A stretch of 64,000 nucleotides of DNA from Firmicutes bacterium UBA3553 (GCA_002381185.1 DFOA01000010.1:7965-71964), one strand, 5' to 3'; positions 44,017 through 52,512 are shown, counted from the first letter of the stretch. Notes: generated from the letters alone by a model not told the origin. Program-made: numbers and translations.

Positions 44017-45048
44017 ATGACAACAACAATTACAATGTCAAATTATATATTTAGCACTAATACAGATGTATACAGTAAGTTAGTATATGCAGCTATCAAG
44101 AAATTTTCTAATAATGAAGGGAGGTGCTTTCCGGCCAGAAATACATTGGCCCAACTATGCAAAGTTTCACTTTCTACACTTAGGAAAGCAATTAATAGCC
44201 TTGTAGAAGCAAAAGTATTGGAAAAGGAATTTAGATATAGAGAAAATAGAAGCCAGACTTCAAATCTTTATACCTTGTCACCTTTTATGATATCCGGAGA
44301 TTCTTATTTTAAGGTGAGAGCGGATATATTTGAGCTTGACATGAGTGAAAAAGAAACAATTGTATATATGTATTTATGTGCATGCAGCAATAAGGATAAT
44401 GAATGTTATCCGTCCATTAGACAGATTGCTGAAGCCTGCGGAATAGGACAGACAAGCGTTAAAGCTGCAATAAAAGGATTGATAGAAAAGAATTTCATTA
44501 ATAAAATCAACCAATTTCGTGAAGATGGAGGAAAGAGAAATAATTTATATAAAATAGTATCAGCAGATCAGGATGTAGGATCTACAGAAAATAATATTGA
44601 ACCAAGACCAATTTTTGAAGGTGCAGATCATGAAGTTCAAGAAAGTGAGCGCGAACAAAAAGAAATATTTATTAATACGGAAATTGAGACTGAAGAGCTG
44701 GAAATAACAGAAGTTATTTATGAGTCAAACATTGATGATGAATCAGGCATTAATAATAATATATCTCTGCTTGAAAAAACGAAAGACAAATTGAAGCGCA
44801 ATATGCGAGGCGATATTTTCGATTTTAAGCTATCGAAAAACAGCATAATGGTATATTTGTATATAAGTACATGTAATGAGCTTAAAATAGGAAAATTCCC
44901 GTCATATAAACAAATTGCTCAATATTGTAAAATCAGTAGGTCAAAAGTTAATAAAGCAATATTAGAATTGAAAAATCACGGACTATTAATACATGGTGAA
45001 ACAGCAAATACCATAGTCATTACAGAACCTCCACCATGGACAATATAG
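44017..45048 (+). CDS. Triple helix-turn-helix protein, possible replication initiator
   Basis: A 343-residue DNA-binding protein with three winged-helix (HTH_36-like) units: about residues 14-85 (RNTLAQLCKVSLSTLRKAINSL), 100-190 (IRQIAEACGIGQTSVKAAIKGL) and 265-335 (YKQIAQYCKISRSKVNKAILEL), with an acidic linker between the second and third. Such proteins occur near ssb in Clostridia elements and may initiate replication of the excised circle or control transfer. The end of the gene is part of a direct repeat that recurs at 48196. Confidence 0.72.
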   Translation: MTTTITMSNYIFSTNTDVYSKLVYAAIKKFSNNEGRCFPARNTLAQLCKVSLSTLRKAINSLVEAKVLEKEFRYRENRSQTSNLYTLSPFMISGDSYFKVRADIFELDMSEKETIVYMYLCACSNKDNECYPSIRQIAEACGIGQTSVKAAIKGLIEKNFINKINQFREDGGKRNNLYKIVSADQDVGSTENNIEPRPIFEGADHEVQESEREQKEIFINTEIETEELEITEVIYESNIDDESGINNNISLLEKTKDKLKRNMRGDIFDFKLSKNSIMVYLYISTCNELKIGKFPSYKQIAQYCKISRSKVNKAILELKNHGLLIHGETANTIVITEPPPWTI

Positions 45049-45239
45049 AACCGCTCCCATGGGCGACAAAAGCTAACCCTTAACTATAACCAATAATTAA
45101 TTTTAACTATAAATAATAAAATAATGCTTACTGAAAAGAAAAATGTATATAGGTGAATAAGAATACATTTGTATATTAACTTATAGTCGGATTTTGGTGG
45201 CTGACGGTCGTTATGGAGCGTTTTTTCTTCAGAAAGCAA
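45024..45239 (+). repeat. Direct repeat R1 (left flank of the polymerase segment)
   Basis: The sequence from the last codons of the triple-HTH gene onward is repeated at 48196-48407 with scattered differences. It contains an inner element with inverted ends TGCTTACTGAAAAGAAAAAT (45125-45144) and TTTTTTCTTCAGAAAGCA (45221-45238). Apart from this repeat and a promoter, 45049-45362 holds no gene. Confidence 0.8.
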
Positions 45240-45296
45240 GTACAGCAATTTCGATAAATATATATAAAAATTTCCAAAAATAACACAAAAATTATG

Positions 45297-45347
45297 TTTA
45301 CAAAAAACTAAAAAATGATATACTAATCCTAAACGAACATATGTTTG
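45297..45347 (+). promoter_or_regulatory. Promoter with LexA (SOS) box
   Basis: TTTACA (45297-45302) - 16 bp - TATACT (45319-45324), then CGAACATATGTTTG (45334-45347), one base off the Gram-positive SOS box CGAACATATGTTCG. LexA bound here would block the start of transcription. Confidence 0.85.
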
Positions 45348-45362
45348 TTTGCGGAGGAGATT

Positions 45363-46598
45363 ATGGCAATAGTAATGCATATAGACGTAAATTCAGCTTT
45401 TTTGAGTTGGACGGCAGCATACGAAAAGCAAATAGGTGTGGACCGGGATATTAGGGAAATGATATCTGTCATTGGAGGAAACGAGAAGAATCGGCATGGG
45501 ATTGTTCTTGCTAAATCTGTACTTGCAAAAAAATATAAAATTCAAACCGGTATGTCTCTCATGAAGGCCAGGCAGCTATGCCCTAACTTGTTGGTTGTGC
45601 CCCCAAGGTATGATATTTATGTTAGAGCAAGCAAAACGCTGAGAGAATACTTGATGAAATATACTCCTGATGTTCAGATATTCAGCATAGATGAGTGCTT
45701 TTTAAAATTCACAGATATAGACAGAAGGCAGGCAATAGAATTGGCTCATAAAATAAGAAATGGCGTATATGATAACTTTGGCTACACAGTGAATATAGGA
45801 ATATCAGAGAATAAGCTTTTGGCTAAGATGGCCGGAGACTTCCAGAAGCCTAACATGTGTCATACATGTTTTTCTGAGGAAGTAAAAGTAAAAATGTGGC
45901 CGCTGCCGGTGGGAGATCTTTTTATGGTTGGCAGACGAACCGAAGCGAAGTTAAAAAACTATGGAATCTATACAATAGAAGATTTAGCAAATGCTGATTT
46001 CAACTTTATTTCATATGTTTTTAAATCACACGGACGGTTGATTTACGCGTATGCGAATGGGCATGATGAGTCTGAATTCAAGCCAGCAGACCCTATAAAA
46101 AGTGTCGGCAACAGTTCTACTCTGAAATTTGACGTTGAGGATATAGAAACAGCGCATGCAATAATACTCAGTTTAGTTGAAATGACTGCTTGGAGATTGC
46201 GTGAAGCCGGCATGAGCTGCCAGGTAGTAAGTGTAAGTATAAAAGACAGAGATTTTGGATATATTTCTCGGCAGAAAAAACTATCATTTTTTACCGATAG
46301 TACCAACGTCATATACAAAAATATTTGCTCATTATTTGACAAGAACTGGGATAAGAGGCCAATACGTCAGCTTGGTGTAGGCGTCTCAGACCTGGAAGAA
46401 TCAAAATTCCAGCAAATGAGTATATTTAAGGATCGTAATATGTTAAATAATGAAAAACTAGATAAAGTAATTGATAAAATCCGTGAGAAATACGGTGAGA
46501 CTTCAGTTATAAGAGGGGTATTTGCAAATTCAGAGCTTAATCCGTTACTTGGTGGATATTCGGATTCTGATTATCCGGCCATGAGCAGCATCTTATAA
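45363..46598 (+). CDS. Y-family DNA polymerase (UmuC/DinB-like)
   Basis: A 411-residue translesion polymerase. Catalytic residues are Asp8 in VMHIDVNSAFLSW and Asp110-Glu111 in FSIDECFL; the palm, thumb and little-finger parts follow (NIGISENKLLAKMAGD, FMVGRRTEAKL). Length and sequence resemble the UvrX/YqjW-like group of Firmicutes plasmids and phages. GGAGGA (45353-45358) fixes ATG 45363. A LexA box lies in the promoter, so DNA damage should induce it. Confidence 0.92.
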   Translation: MAIVMHIDVNSAFLSWTAAYEKQIGVDRDIREMISVIGGNEKNRHGIVLAKSVLAKKYKIQTGMSLMKARQLCPNLLVVPPRYDIYVRASKTLREYLMKYTPDVQIFSIDECFLKFTDIDRRQAIELAHKIRNGVYDNFGYTVNIGISENKLLAKMAGDFQKPNMCHTCFSEEVKVKMWPLPVGDLFMVGRRTEAKLKNYGIYTIEDLANADFNFISYVFKSHGRLIYAYANGHDESEFKPADPIKSVGNSSTLKFDVEDIETAHAIILSLVEMTAWRLREAGMSCQVVSVSIKDRDFGYISRQKKLSFFTDSTNVIYKNICSLFDKNWDKRPIRQLGVGVSDLEESKFQQMSIFKDRNMLNNEKLDKVIDKIREKYGETSVIRGVFANSELNPLLGGYSDSDYPAMSSIL

Positions 46599-46609
46599 GG
46601 AGAGATATT

Positions 46610-46849
46610 ATGAAAGTTCTAAATAAGCCTATCAAAGTTATGGTAATTTTTAATACAGATGGAAAAATTGAGCCGGTGAAGTTTCGGCTTGATGACAAAG
46701 TTATACGAATTGAAAAAATTATGAAAACGTATGAAGAAAAAACAGTGGGAAATAAAAGGGTTGTTTTTGTCTGTCAGCATAATAATTGTGATATATACGA
46801 AATAAAGTATGAACTTGACAGCAAGACCTGGTATCTGTTTAAAAAGTGA
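46610..46849 (+). CDS. Small protein downstream of the SOS polymerase
   Basis: A 79-residue beta-rich protein (MKVLNKPIKVMVIFNTDGKIEPVKFR...WYLFKK). It follows the polymerase by 11 bp with an AAGGAGAG site, so it is co-induced with it. Small proteins of this kind often accompany Y-family polymerases of mobile elements, but their role is not known to me. Confidence 0.66.
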   Translation: MKVLNKPIKVMVIFNTDGKIEPVKFRLDDKVIRIEKIMKTYEEKTVGNKRVVFVCQHNNCDIYEIKYELDSKTWYLFKK

Positions 46850-46880
46850 TACCTTTCGCACATTTAATAGACTTAGATAA

Positions 46881-47369
46881 TTATTTATCTCTGCTTGATA
46901 GCAGTTCAAATACTAATTCATAAAAACATTTCTTTCTAATTTTATATTCGCAATAGGTTGTAAACACCAAAAGCATCATTAGTATCGAAAGTGTAATAAA
47001 AATAATAGAAAAATTAAATTTTTGGGGAGCATTATTAATTATTATTGAAAAACTCCAAAAATAAGCAGCTGCAATAAATCCCCATGAAGTAATATTAAAA
47101 TTATGCATACTTGTATTTATATTAATTACATTGTTAACTATTAATTTAAGTTCTTCTTTATCCGTAGAAAAGGATATAATTTCATTAATTGCAGACAACA
47201 AGTCTCTATAGCTTTGAGGGTGGCTTTTATTTAATTTTAATGTGTAAAATATAAATTTAATATAAAACAGGTTGGTGTTTTTAATATTAAGAAATTTCTC
47301 TTTGAAAATATTTTCAAACTGATTTATTATATTATCAATATTACTGCATATTGAGCCAATATCATTCAT
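46881..47369 (-). CDS. Two-segment membrane protein, paralogue 1
   Basis: A 162-residue protein with a helical N-terminal half and two membrane segments (about residues 95-115 and 120-142). It ends K-K-C-F-Y-E-L-V-F-E-L-L-S-S, nearly the same as the next gene. GGAGG precedes the minus-strand ATG at 47369. Unknown family; the two neighbours are clearly related and could form a pair. Confidence 0.62.
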   Translation of the reverse strand: MNDIGSICSNIDNIINQFENIFKEKFLNIKNTNLFYIKFIFYTLKLNKSHPQSYRDLLSAINEIISFSTDKEELKLIVNNVININTSMHNFNITSWGFIAAAYFWSFSIIINNAPQKFNFSIIFITLSILMMLLVFTTYCEYKIRKKCFYELVFELLSSRDK

Positions 47370-47420
47370 AAAACAACCTCCAACATATACTTCAAAAATA
47401 AACACAAATCAAAATTCAAG

Positions 47421-47885
47421 CTACATTTTCTCTGACAATATATTATACACCAATTCATAAAAGCATTTTCTCATATTTTTTTCATTAGTTTCTTTAAGAG
47501 AATGTAAATATAAGATCACTTCAGCAGCAAATATGATAAGGAGTATGCCAGCAAATATATATCTAACCATATTTATGTCAGAAAATAATGTCATAATTAT
47601 GTTAGATGATATGGCTATCCAAAGTCCTAATATTACAAATATGTTTCCCCATGTTATAGATTCAATCTTTCTGTAAGTTGTATTTGAGTTAATAATATCT
47701 TTAACTGCATATAAAACGTCATTCAGACATTTTGTATTCTTAAATACTTCAACAGAATTAATTACCTGTTCATATAATTTTTTTGTTTCTTTAGATGGCT
47801 TGTATTTTTTAGAATATATGTCTTCTAATTCATTTATGATACAATCTACAGAATAATCTTTCTCATTATCTAAATTACTCATCAT
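47421..47885 (-). CDS. Two-segment membrane protein, paralogue 2
   Basis: A 154-residue protein with the same layout as its neighbour: helical N-terminal half, S-I-T-W-G before the first of two membrane segments, and the end R-K-C-F-Y-E-L-V-Y-N-I-L-S. The order and the shared ends show a tandem duplication. GGGAG precedes the start; a second ATG at 47882 is equally possible. Unknown function. Confidence 0.62.
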   Translation of the reverse strand: MMSNLDNEKDYSVDCIINELEDIYSKKYKPSKETKKLYEQVINSVEVFKNTKCLNDVLYAVKDIINSNTTYRKIESITWGNIFVILGLWIAISSNIIMTLFSDINMVRYIFAGILLIIFAAEVILYLHSLKETNEKNMRKCFYELVYNILSEKM

Positions 47886-47970
47886 GATCTCCCATAACTT
47901 CTATAATAATATATATTTTTTCTTATAACATATATCGGAGCTTATTAGAAATATTTTACATAAAAATAAA

Positions 47971-47995
47971 ACTTCTGTTCCAGTTGAACAGAAGT
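47971..47995. repeat. parS-like palindrome copy 5
   Basis: ACTTCTGTTCCA-g-TTGAACAGAAGT: the 25-bp form of the family with a single mismatch between arms. It is followed by a decayed Xre gene end, as is copy 6. Confidence 0.75.
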
Positions 47996-48044
47996 CCAGC
48001 AAGTAAATATAAAAACAACTGGACAGTACTTAATCCTCATATAC

Positions 48045-48165
48045 TCAAAAAACTGAAACTTTTATTTTATTTGAAATCAGTGCACTTACTTTTCTAATAA
48101 CAATGTTTTGTTCATACCTGATTGAATCATTTCAGATGATTTTCTCATTATAATATTCAATAATT
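48045..48165 (-). pseudogene. Decayed C-terminal end of an Xre-type regulator
   Basis: In minus-strand frame, N-D-S-I-R-Y-E-Q-N-I-V-I-R-K-V-S matches the end of the intact regulator at 58194 (L-D-N-L-E-Q-N-V-I-L-G-K-I-S). An in-frame stop precedes it and the DNA-binding part is missing. Confidence 0.6.
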
Positions 48166-48195
48166 ATTATGTTGTTTTTATGACAATTGAATTAT

Positions 48196-48407
48196 AGAAT
48201 CTCCACCATTGGCAGTATAGAGCCTCTCCTATATAGGCGATAAAAGCTAATCCGTAACTAGAACCAATTATTAATTTTAGCCATAAATAATAAAAAATGC
48301 TTACTGAAAAGAAAATTGTATATAAGAGAATAAGAATTTGTTTATTGATTTATAGATTGGGAATAGGTCATGGCCGCCGGGAAATGCCATTTTTTCTTCA
48401 GTAAGCA
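48196..48407 (+). repeat. Direct repeat R2 (right flank of the polymerase segment)
   Basis: Matches 45024-45239, including a remnant of the 3' end of the triple-HTH gene and the inner element with inverted ends (48298-48316 and 48389-48406). The remaining 48408-48544 shows nothing more. Confidence 0.8.
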
Positions 48408-48544
48408 ATTAATATTGTGAAACTGATGAATATAAAAAATAAAAAGTAAAGCATATAATAACAAATTCCTTTATTGTAATAAGTACTACTATGCAATAAG
48501 GCATACTTTATTGTAGGGTGCTATATATGAAACGCCACCCCAAA

Positions 48545-48576
48545 TAAAAAAACTAATAGTGGAAATCCTTAGTTTT
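48545..48576 (-). terminator. Terminator of the DUF4062 gene
   Basis: On the minus strand AAACTAA pairs with TTAGTTT (48550-48556 with 48569-48575), followed by a long T-run. It overlaps the stop codon. Confidence 0.8.
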
Positions 48577-49903
48577 ATTTATCATGCACAACAACAGAAA
48601 ATATGAATTCTTCTTTTTTTGGTATTTCTTCACATATAATGCTAGCTTTGATTCCAAATATTCCTGCCTTTAGTGGCACGACATAATACCCACTTAAAAT
48701 TGAACGAGAGGTATGCATAATTTGACTGTGCCGAATATATAAAACATTTTTTTCAATAGATTCAGTATTTCCTTCATGTCCAAGCAAAAGTGATGTGTTG
48801 AGTTTTGCATATGGTATTGAGGGTAAGTGACTTTTTGGGTGCAAATTGTACATCCATGAAGGTACTTTATTCATTTTCTCCAATAATTCTTCATATGGTG
48901 TCTTACCCCGAGGAGGTTTGTGTGGTTCAGTTAAATTGTCTAAGGAATCTTGGTCATAAATAATCAGAGAGTTCGGAAATTTCAACTCAATAATCACATT
49001 ACTTGCCTTTGATGTGCCTGAATTTCCAATAGATATCGTGATTGGAACAGCGTGATTTTTAGACAAATCATAATATTTACGTGCTTCAATATAATCGCTA
49101 AGGGTTTCCTCATTGGGGAGACTGCTATTATATTTTTCATACTTTGCAAGATGTTCTTCAGATGTGCCTTGAGCACGATATTCTTCAATGTCGATGGGCA
49201 TATATTCTGCTCGAATCATATTTTCACCTTGCCATTCAGCAAGTTGAAGCTCAAGATAATCCAAATTGTTGATTAATAGTTCAAAAGTAGGAAAGCGGGA
49301 TGAAATTTGGGCTCTTAATGTTTTGTTTTCCTCTTCTAAATCACGTATTTTTTTATTCTGTCGGACTAATTCTAATTGTATTTCTTCAATTTCAACAGAA
49401 TTAGCTCTAACCCAGCCAGGTCGTGGAGACATATCAAATTCTTTATATAGTGAGTTCATAACTTTTTGCCCTAGTTCTTCTTCATTAGACCACCATTCCA
49501 CTAATCTTCCTGTTTTAACATCATCAATAAATTTTTGAAGCTTCTTTTGTTTTCCACGAGAACTTTCACGTTCGTCTGGAGTAGAAGGAATTCCATCCTG
49601 CTTTAAGAAAGCCAAGATGGGTAGATCACTTTTTTTTGCGTATTCGTATTCCTTTTGTGTATAACTAATACCTTCATCAGTCTCACTTCCATACCTATAT
49701 CCGACAATTAACACATAGTAGTCTGAGCTGTTAATAGTTTTTTGTATTATAGACCATTGATCTTCACTAGCAGCACTAAATAATTCCATTCCTACGGGGA
49801 AGTGATTCATTTTTAGTACTATATCCTGCACCTTTCTTCGTTCTTCCTGTAAATCTGTAAATGTAGAACTAATAAACACTTGAAACTTTTTTTTATACGG
49901 CAT
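48575..49903 (-). CDS. DUF4062 domain protein
   Basis: A 442-residue protein. The N-terminal part MPYKKKFQVFISSTFTDLQ, then EERRKVQDIVLKM and Y-Y-V-L-I-V-G-Y-R-Y-G-S, is a DUF4062 domain, a TIR-like fold. A coiled coil (about residues 175-205) and an unrecognised C-terminal region with a beta-sandwich look (about 275-442) follow. DUF4062 proteins occur in signalling and in anti-phage systems; which applies here is open. Start at 49903 is chosen because a promoter lies just upstream and leaves little room for the longer frame from 49942. Confidence 0.78.
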   Translation of the reverse strand: MPYKKKFQVFISSTFTDLQEERRKVQDIVLKMNHFPVGMELFSAASEDQWSIIQKTINSSDYYVLIVGYRYGSETDEGISYTQKEYEYAKKSDLPILAFLKQDGIPSTPDERESSRGKQKKLQKFIDDVKTGRLVEWWSNEEELGQKVMNSLYKEFDMSPRPGWVRANSVEIEEIQLELVRQNKKIRDLEEENKTLRAQISSRFPTFELLINNLDYLELQLAEWQGENMIRAEYMPIDIEEYRAQGTSEEHLAKYEKYNSSLPNEETLSDYIEARKYYDLSKNHAVPITISIGNSGTSKASNVIIELKFPNSLIIYDQDSLDNLTEPHKPPRGKTPYEELLEKMNKVPSWMYNLHPKSHLPSIPYAKLNTSLLLGHEGNTESIEKNVLYIRHSQIMHTSRSILSGYYVVPLKAGIFGIKASIICEEIPKKEEFIFSVVVHDK

Positions 49904-49943
49904 GTTCTTCACCAGTCCAATCATCAATTTAGCTTTTAGCAAT

Positions 49944-49972
49944 ATTATACAATTCTACTATAAGATTGACAA
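49944..49972 (-). promoter_or_regulatory. Promoter of the DUF4062 gene
   Basis: On the minus strand TTGTCA (49967-49972) - 17 bp - TATAAT (49944-49949). Confidence 0.75.
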
Positions 49973-50081
49973 TATCATTAAAATCATGAACTTAATAAAA
50001 TTTTCATCAGAATTAATAAATAGGTTATCGAAAATTTAAATATTAGATCAATTTAACCAACTCAAAGTTTATATTATCATA

Positions 50082-50122
50082 TTGACGTTTTTCGATTTGA
50101 CGAATATAATAGTCATATCGAA
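50082..50122 (+). promoter_or_regulatory. Promoter and candidate ArsR operator of the ars/hgc operon
   Basis: TTGACG (50082-50087) - 17 bp - TATAAT (50105-50110). TTCGAT (50091-50096) and ATCGAA (50117-50122) form an inverted repeat around the -10 element, a likely ArsR site. Confidence 0.75.
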
Positions 50123-50145
50123 GTATTTAGATTTGAGGTGTTACT

Positions 50146-50478
50146 ATGGATAATTATTTTGAATATTCAAAGGTATTTAAAGCTTTAGGCGATCCTAAGA
50201 GATCTATGATTGTGGATATGCTTTCTTGTGGAGAGCTTTGTGCATGCATGATTTTAGAGAAGTTTGAGATGTCTCAATCCACACTATCTCACCACATGAA
50301 GCTCCTATGTGAATGCGGTCTTGTCAAAGGCAGGAATGAAGGCAAGTGGACCTACTATTCGTTGGACCCGGAAACAATTAACAAAACACAACAGTTTTTC
50401 ATCACTATAACCTCTGACAAGGATAACTGTATTTGTAAGGAAGGCGTGGATTGTTGCAAAGGATGTGATGAAAAATGA
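50146..50478 (+). CDS. arsR: ArsR family metalloid-responsive repressor
   Basis: A 110-residue winged-helix repressor. The metalloid site motif E30-L-C-A-C34 lies at the start of the recognition unit, as in As(III)/Sb(III) sensing ArsR; the HTH reads MSQSTLSHHMKLLCECGLV. The C-terminal tail is unusually rich in cysteine (C-I-C-K-E-G-V-D-C-C-K-G-C). It heads the operon and overlaps hgcA by 4 bp, so arsenite should induce the whole operon, including hgcAB. Confidence 0.93.
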   Translation: MDNYFEYSKVFKALGDPKRSMIVDMLSCGELCACMILEKFEMSQSTLSHHMKLLCECGLVKGRNEGKWTYYSLDPETINKTQQFFITITSDKDNCICKEGVDCCKGCDEK

Positions 50479-51563
50479 GTAAGGGAAAATCTTGCTGCTG
50501 TTCATCCGATGGTTGCTGTTCTGGGGAGCCCATGACACTATATAGCAAAAAGGATAAATGGGTGACAGGTGAAATTCATACTTCGAAAGGTAATGTTCCA
50601 GTGATTTCTACGATTCTCCAATATAAAGACATGTTTGGAGCTTGGAAAGTGCGTTGGAATATAGGAAGAATGAATTATAAAATAAGTCCGGGGATTTATG
50701 CTGTAGGAAATCCCAATCAAACATCTCCTGTGTTGGTCAGTTCAAACTATAAATTGACATTTGATGCTTTAAGAAAAGAGCTTTCGGGACTTGATTGCTG
50801 GATTTTAATACTAGATACAAAAGGTATCAATGTATGGTGTGCAGCCGGCAAAGGTACGTTCGGAACGGATGAATTGGTTAGAAGTATATTAAAAACAGGA
50901 TTATCCGAAATTGTGTCGCACAGAACATTGATTTTACCACAATTAGGCGCACCTGGTGTGAGCGCTTATGAAGTTGTAAAACAATCTGGATTTTCAATAG
51001 TTTATGGTCCTGTGAGAGCAAGTGATATAAAGAACTTTATTGCTATAGGCTCATCTACACAAGAAATGCGTACCGTGAAATTTACAATGTTGGATAGGCT
51101 GGTTCTAACACCTGTGGAATTGGTGCAGGCTGCAAAAACTTCACTAATGGTTTTTGGTGTATTGTTCTTGATTAATCTTTTTGCGTCAAGACCTTTTGGG
51201 TTCGACGATTTTATTATTTATGCGGGTGCAGTATTAATAGGAACCGTTGTTACGCCTGTGCTTCTTCCGTTTATTCCCACCAGGGCATTTGCTTTGAAAG
51301 GCTGGTTGATGGGTTTGTGCTGGACTGTGGGATTTATTTGGTTTAAAGAATGGTTTACTACAGGATATAGGTTTCTTGCCATAGGATATCTACTGGTAAT
51401 GCCTTCGCTTTCATCATTTCTGGCAATGAATTTTACAGGTTCGTCAACATACACTTCTTTTTCTGGTGTTATCAAGGAAATGAAGGTAGCAGTGCCGTTA
51501 ATTGTTCTTTCATCCGTTGCAGGAATTGTGTTGGTGTTAGTTGCAGCACTGTCAATTCAATGA
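50475..51563 (+). CDS. hgcA: Mercury methylation corrinoid protein HgcA
   Basis: A 362-residue membrane corrinoid protein; HgcA passes a methyl group to Hg(II), giving methylmercury. The cap-helix motif N119-V-W-C-A-A-G-K126, with Cys122 as the cobalt ligand, and the following GTFGTDELV are the marks of the family. The N-terminal corrinoid domain (about residues 50-205: GAWKVRWNIGRMNYKISPG, LPQLGAPGVSAYEV, VYGPVRASDI) is followed by five membrane segments (about 215-360). An extra Cys-rich start (Cys7-9, Cys14-15) precedes the usual start of the family. It overlaps arsR and is followed by hgcB after 10 bp. Activity cannot be read from sequence. Confidence 0.9.
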   Translation: MSKGKSCCCSSDGCCSGEPMTLYSKKDKWVTGEIHTSKGNVPVISTILQYKDMFGAWKVRWNIGRMNYKISPGIYAVGNPNQTSPVLVSSNYKLTFDALRKELSGLDCWILILDTKGINVWCAAGKGTFGTDELVRSILKTGLSEIVSHRTLILPQLGAPGVSAYEVVKQSGFSIVYGPVRASDIKNFIAIGSSTQEMRTVKFTMLDRLVLTPVELVQAAKTSLMVFGVLFLINLFASRPFGFDDFIIYAGAVLIGTVVTPVLLPFIPTRAFALKGWLMGLCWTVGFIWFKEWFTTGYRFLAIGYLLVMPSLSSFLAMNFTGSSTYTSFSGVIKEMKVAVPLIVLSSVAGIVLVLVAALSIQ

Positions 51564-51573
51564 GGAGGGCATT

Positions 51574-51867
51574 ATGAAAAATAAATATATGAAAAATGTT
51601 GTAACTTTAAATTTATCGCCTGAAAAATGTGTCGGCTGCGGAATATGTATAGAGGTTTGCCCCCATGGAGTATTTACTATGGAAGGTAGAAGGGTACAGA
51701 TAAAAGATAAGGATCGATGTATGGAGTGCGGAGCATGTGCGATAAATTGCCCTGCTAAGGCCATATCTGTTGATGCTGGGGTGGGATGTGCTGCAGCAGT
51801 GATTATAGGTTGGCTCACCGGGAACGAACCTAGTTGCGATTGTTCAGGCGGCGGGGAATGCTGTTGA
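51574..51867 (+). CDS. hgcB: Mercury methylation ferredoxin HgcB
   Basis: A 97-residue ferredoxin that would reduce the HgcA corrinoid. Two 4Fe-4S motifs are present: C19-V-G-C22-G-I-C25-I-E-V-C29-P and C49-M-E-C52-G-A-C55-A-I-N-C59-P. The family traits GVGCAAAVIIGWLTG (with Cys72) and a C-terminal pair Cys96-Cys97 follow. GAGGAGGG places the start at 51574; the frame from 51541 overlaps hgcA. The direct hgcA-hgcB order is the one found in known mercury methylators. Confidence 0.92.
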   Translation: MKNKYMKNVVTLNLSPEKCVGCGICIEVCPHGVFTMEGRRVQIKDKDRCMECGACAINCPAKAISVDAGVGCAAAVIIGWLTGNEPSCDCSGGGECC

Positions 51868-51884
51868 TAAAAGGATGTGTACTT

Positions 51885-51968
51885 ATGTGTAAAGGTAATA
51901 CAGGTATAGGCTCTTGGAAAATATCTAACCTCATTAGTTACTCTGTGTGGGGATTGGTGCACTTATAA
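51885..51968 (+). CDS. Possible 27-residue peptide between hgcB and arsC
   Basis: ATG 51885 opens a frame MCKGNTGIGSWKISNLISYS that continues V-W-G-L-V-H-L before a stop, with AAGGA upstream. It may be a small gene, a leader or the remnant of a deleted gene in the 170-bp gap. No family is recognised. Confidence 0.3.
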   Translation: MCKGNTGIGSWKISNLISYSVWGLVHL

Positions 51969-52039
51969 AAGGTTTCAGTCTGCAATCTCTTATTTAGTGG
52001 ATAAATTTAAGAGTGAAGAAGTTATGGAGGGAAATAATC

Positions 52040-52450
52040 ATGGATAAACCAAAGGTAGCATTTATATGCGTTCATAATTCTTGCAGAAGTCAAATGGCTG
52101 AAGCATTAGGTAAACACTTAGCAAGCGATGTTTTTGAAAGCTATTCAGCAGGAACAGAAACTAAGCCTAATATTAATCAAGATGCTGTAAGATTAATGAA
52201 AAAGATTTATAACATAGATATGGAAAAAACACAGTATTCTAAGTTAATTACTGAGCTTCCTGAAGTAGATATAACAATTAAAATGGGATGTAATGTAATT
52301 TGCCCGTTTCTTCCAAGCAAATATGAAGAAGATTGGGGATTAGATGATCCGACAGGTAAAAGCGATGAAGAGTTTGAGGTGGTTATAGCAGAAATCGAGA
52401 AAAAAGTAAAAGAACTTATTTCAAAAATAAAATTGGAAAGTCTAGTTTAA
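52040..52450 (+). CDS. arsC: Arsenate reductase, thioredoxin-linked
   Basis: A 136-residue enzyme of the low-molecular-weight phosphatase fold that reduces As(V) to As(III) for export. The P-loop is C10-V-H-N-S-C15-R16-S; further cysteines Cys84 and Cys88 fit the relay of the thioredoxin-coupled ArsC group. GGAGGG (52026-52031) fixes ATG 52040. It is the first of the classic ars genes behind hgcAB. Confidence 0.9.
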   Translation: MDKPKVAFICVHNSCRSQMAEALGKHLASDVFESYSAGTETKPNINQDAVRLMKKIYNIDMEKTQYSKLITELPEVDITIKMGCNVICPFLPSKYEEDWGLDDPTGKSDEEFEVVIAEIEKKVKELISKIKLESLV

Positions 52451-52512
52451 TAATTTTTCGTTAAATATGAGCTAATGCTCATGAAATAATATAGAAATAT
52501 GAGGAGGATAAT

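Noticed and set aside
44017..45048. Firm call as a RepA replication protein
   Set aside because: Only HTH units are visible; no initiator motif is recognised, so only a possible role is stated.
49052..49538. Plus-strand frames opposite the DUF4062 gene
   Set aside because: The minus-strand gene has a recognised domain and a promoter; the opposite frames have neither.
50475..51563. hgcA read as a CFeSP gamma subunit (CdhD) of the Wood-Ljungdahl pathway
   Set aside because: The cap-helix motif with cysteine, the C-terminal membrane segments and the HgcB partner fit HgcA; CdhD has neither the membrane part nor this neighbour.
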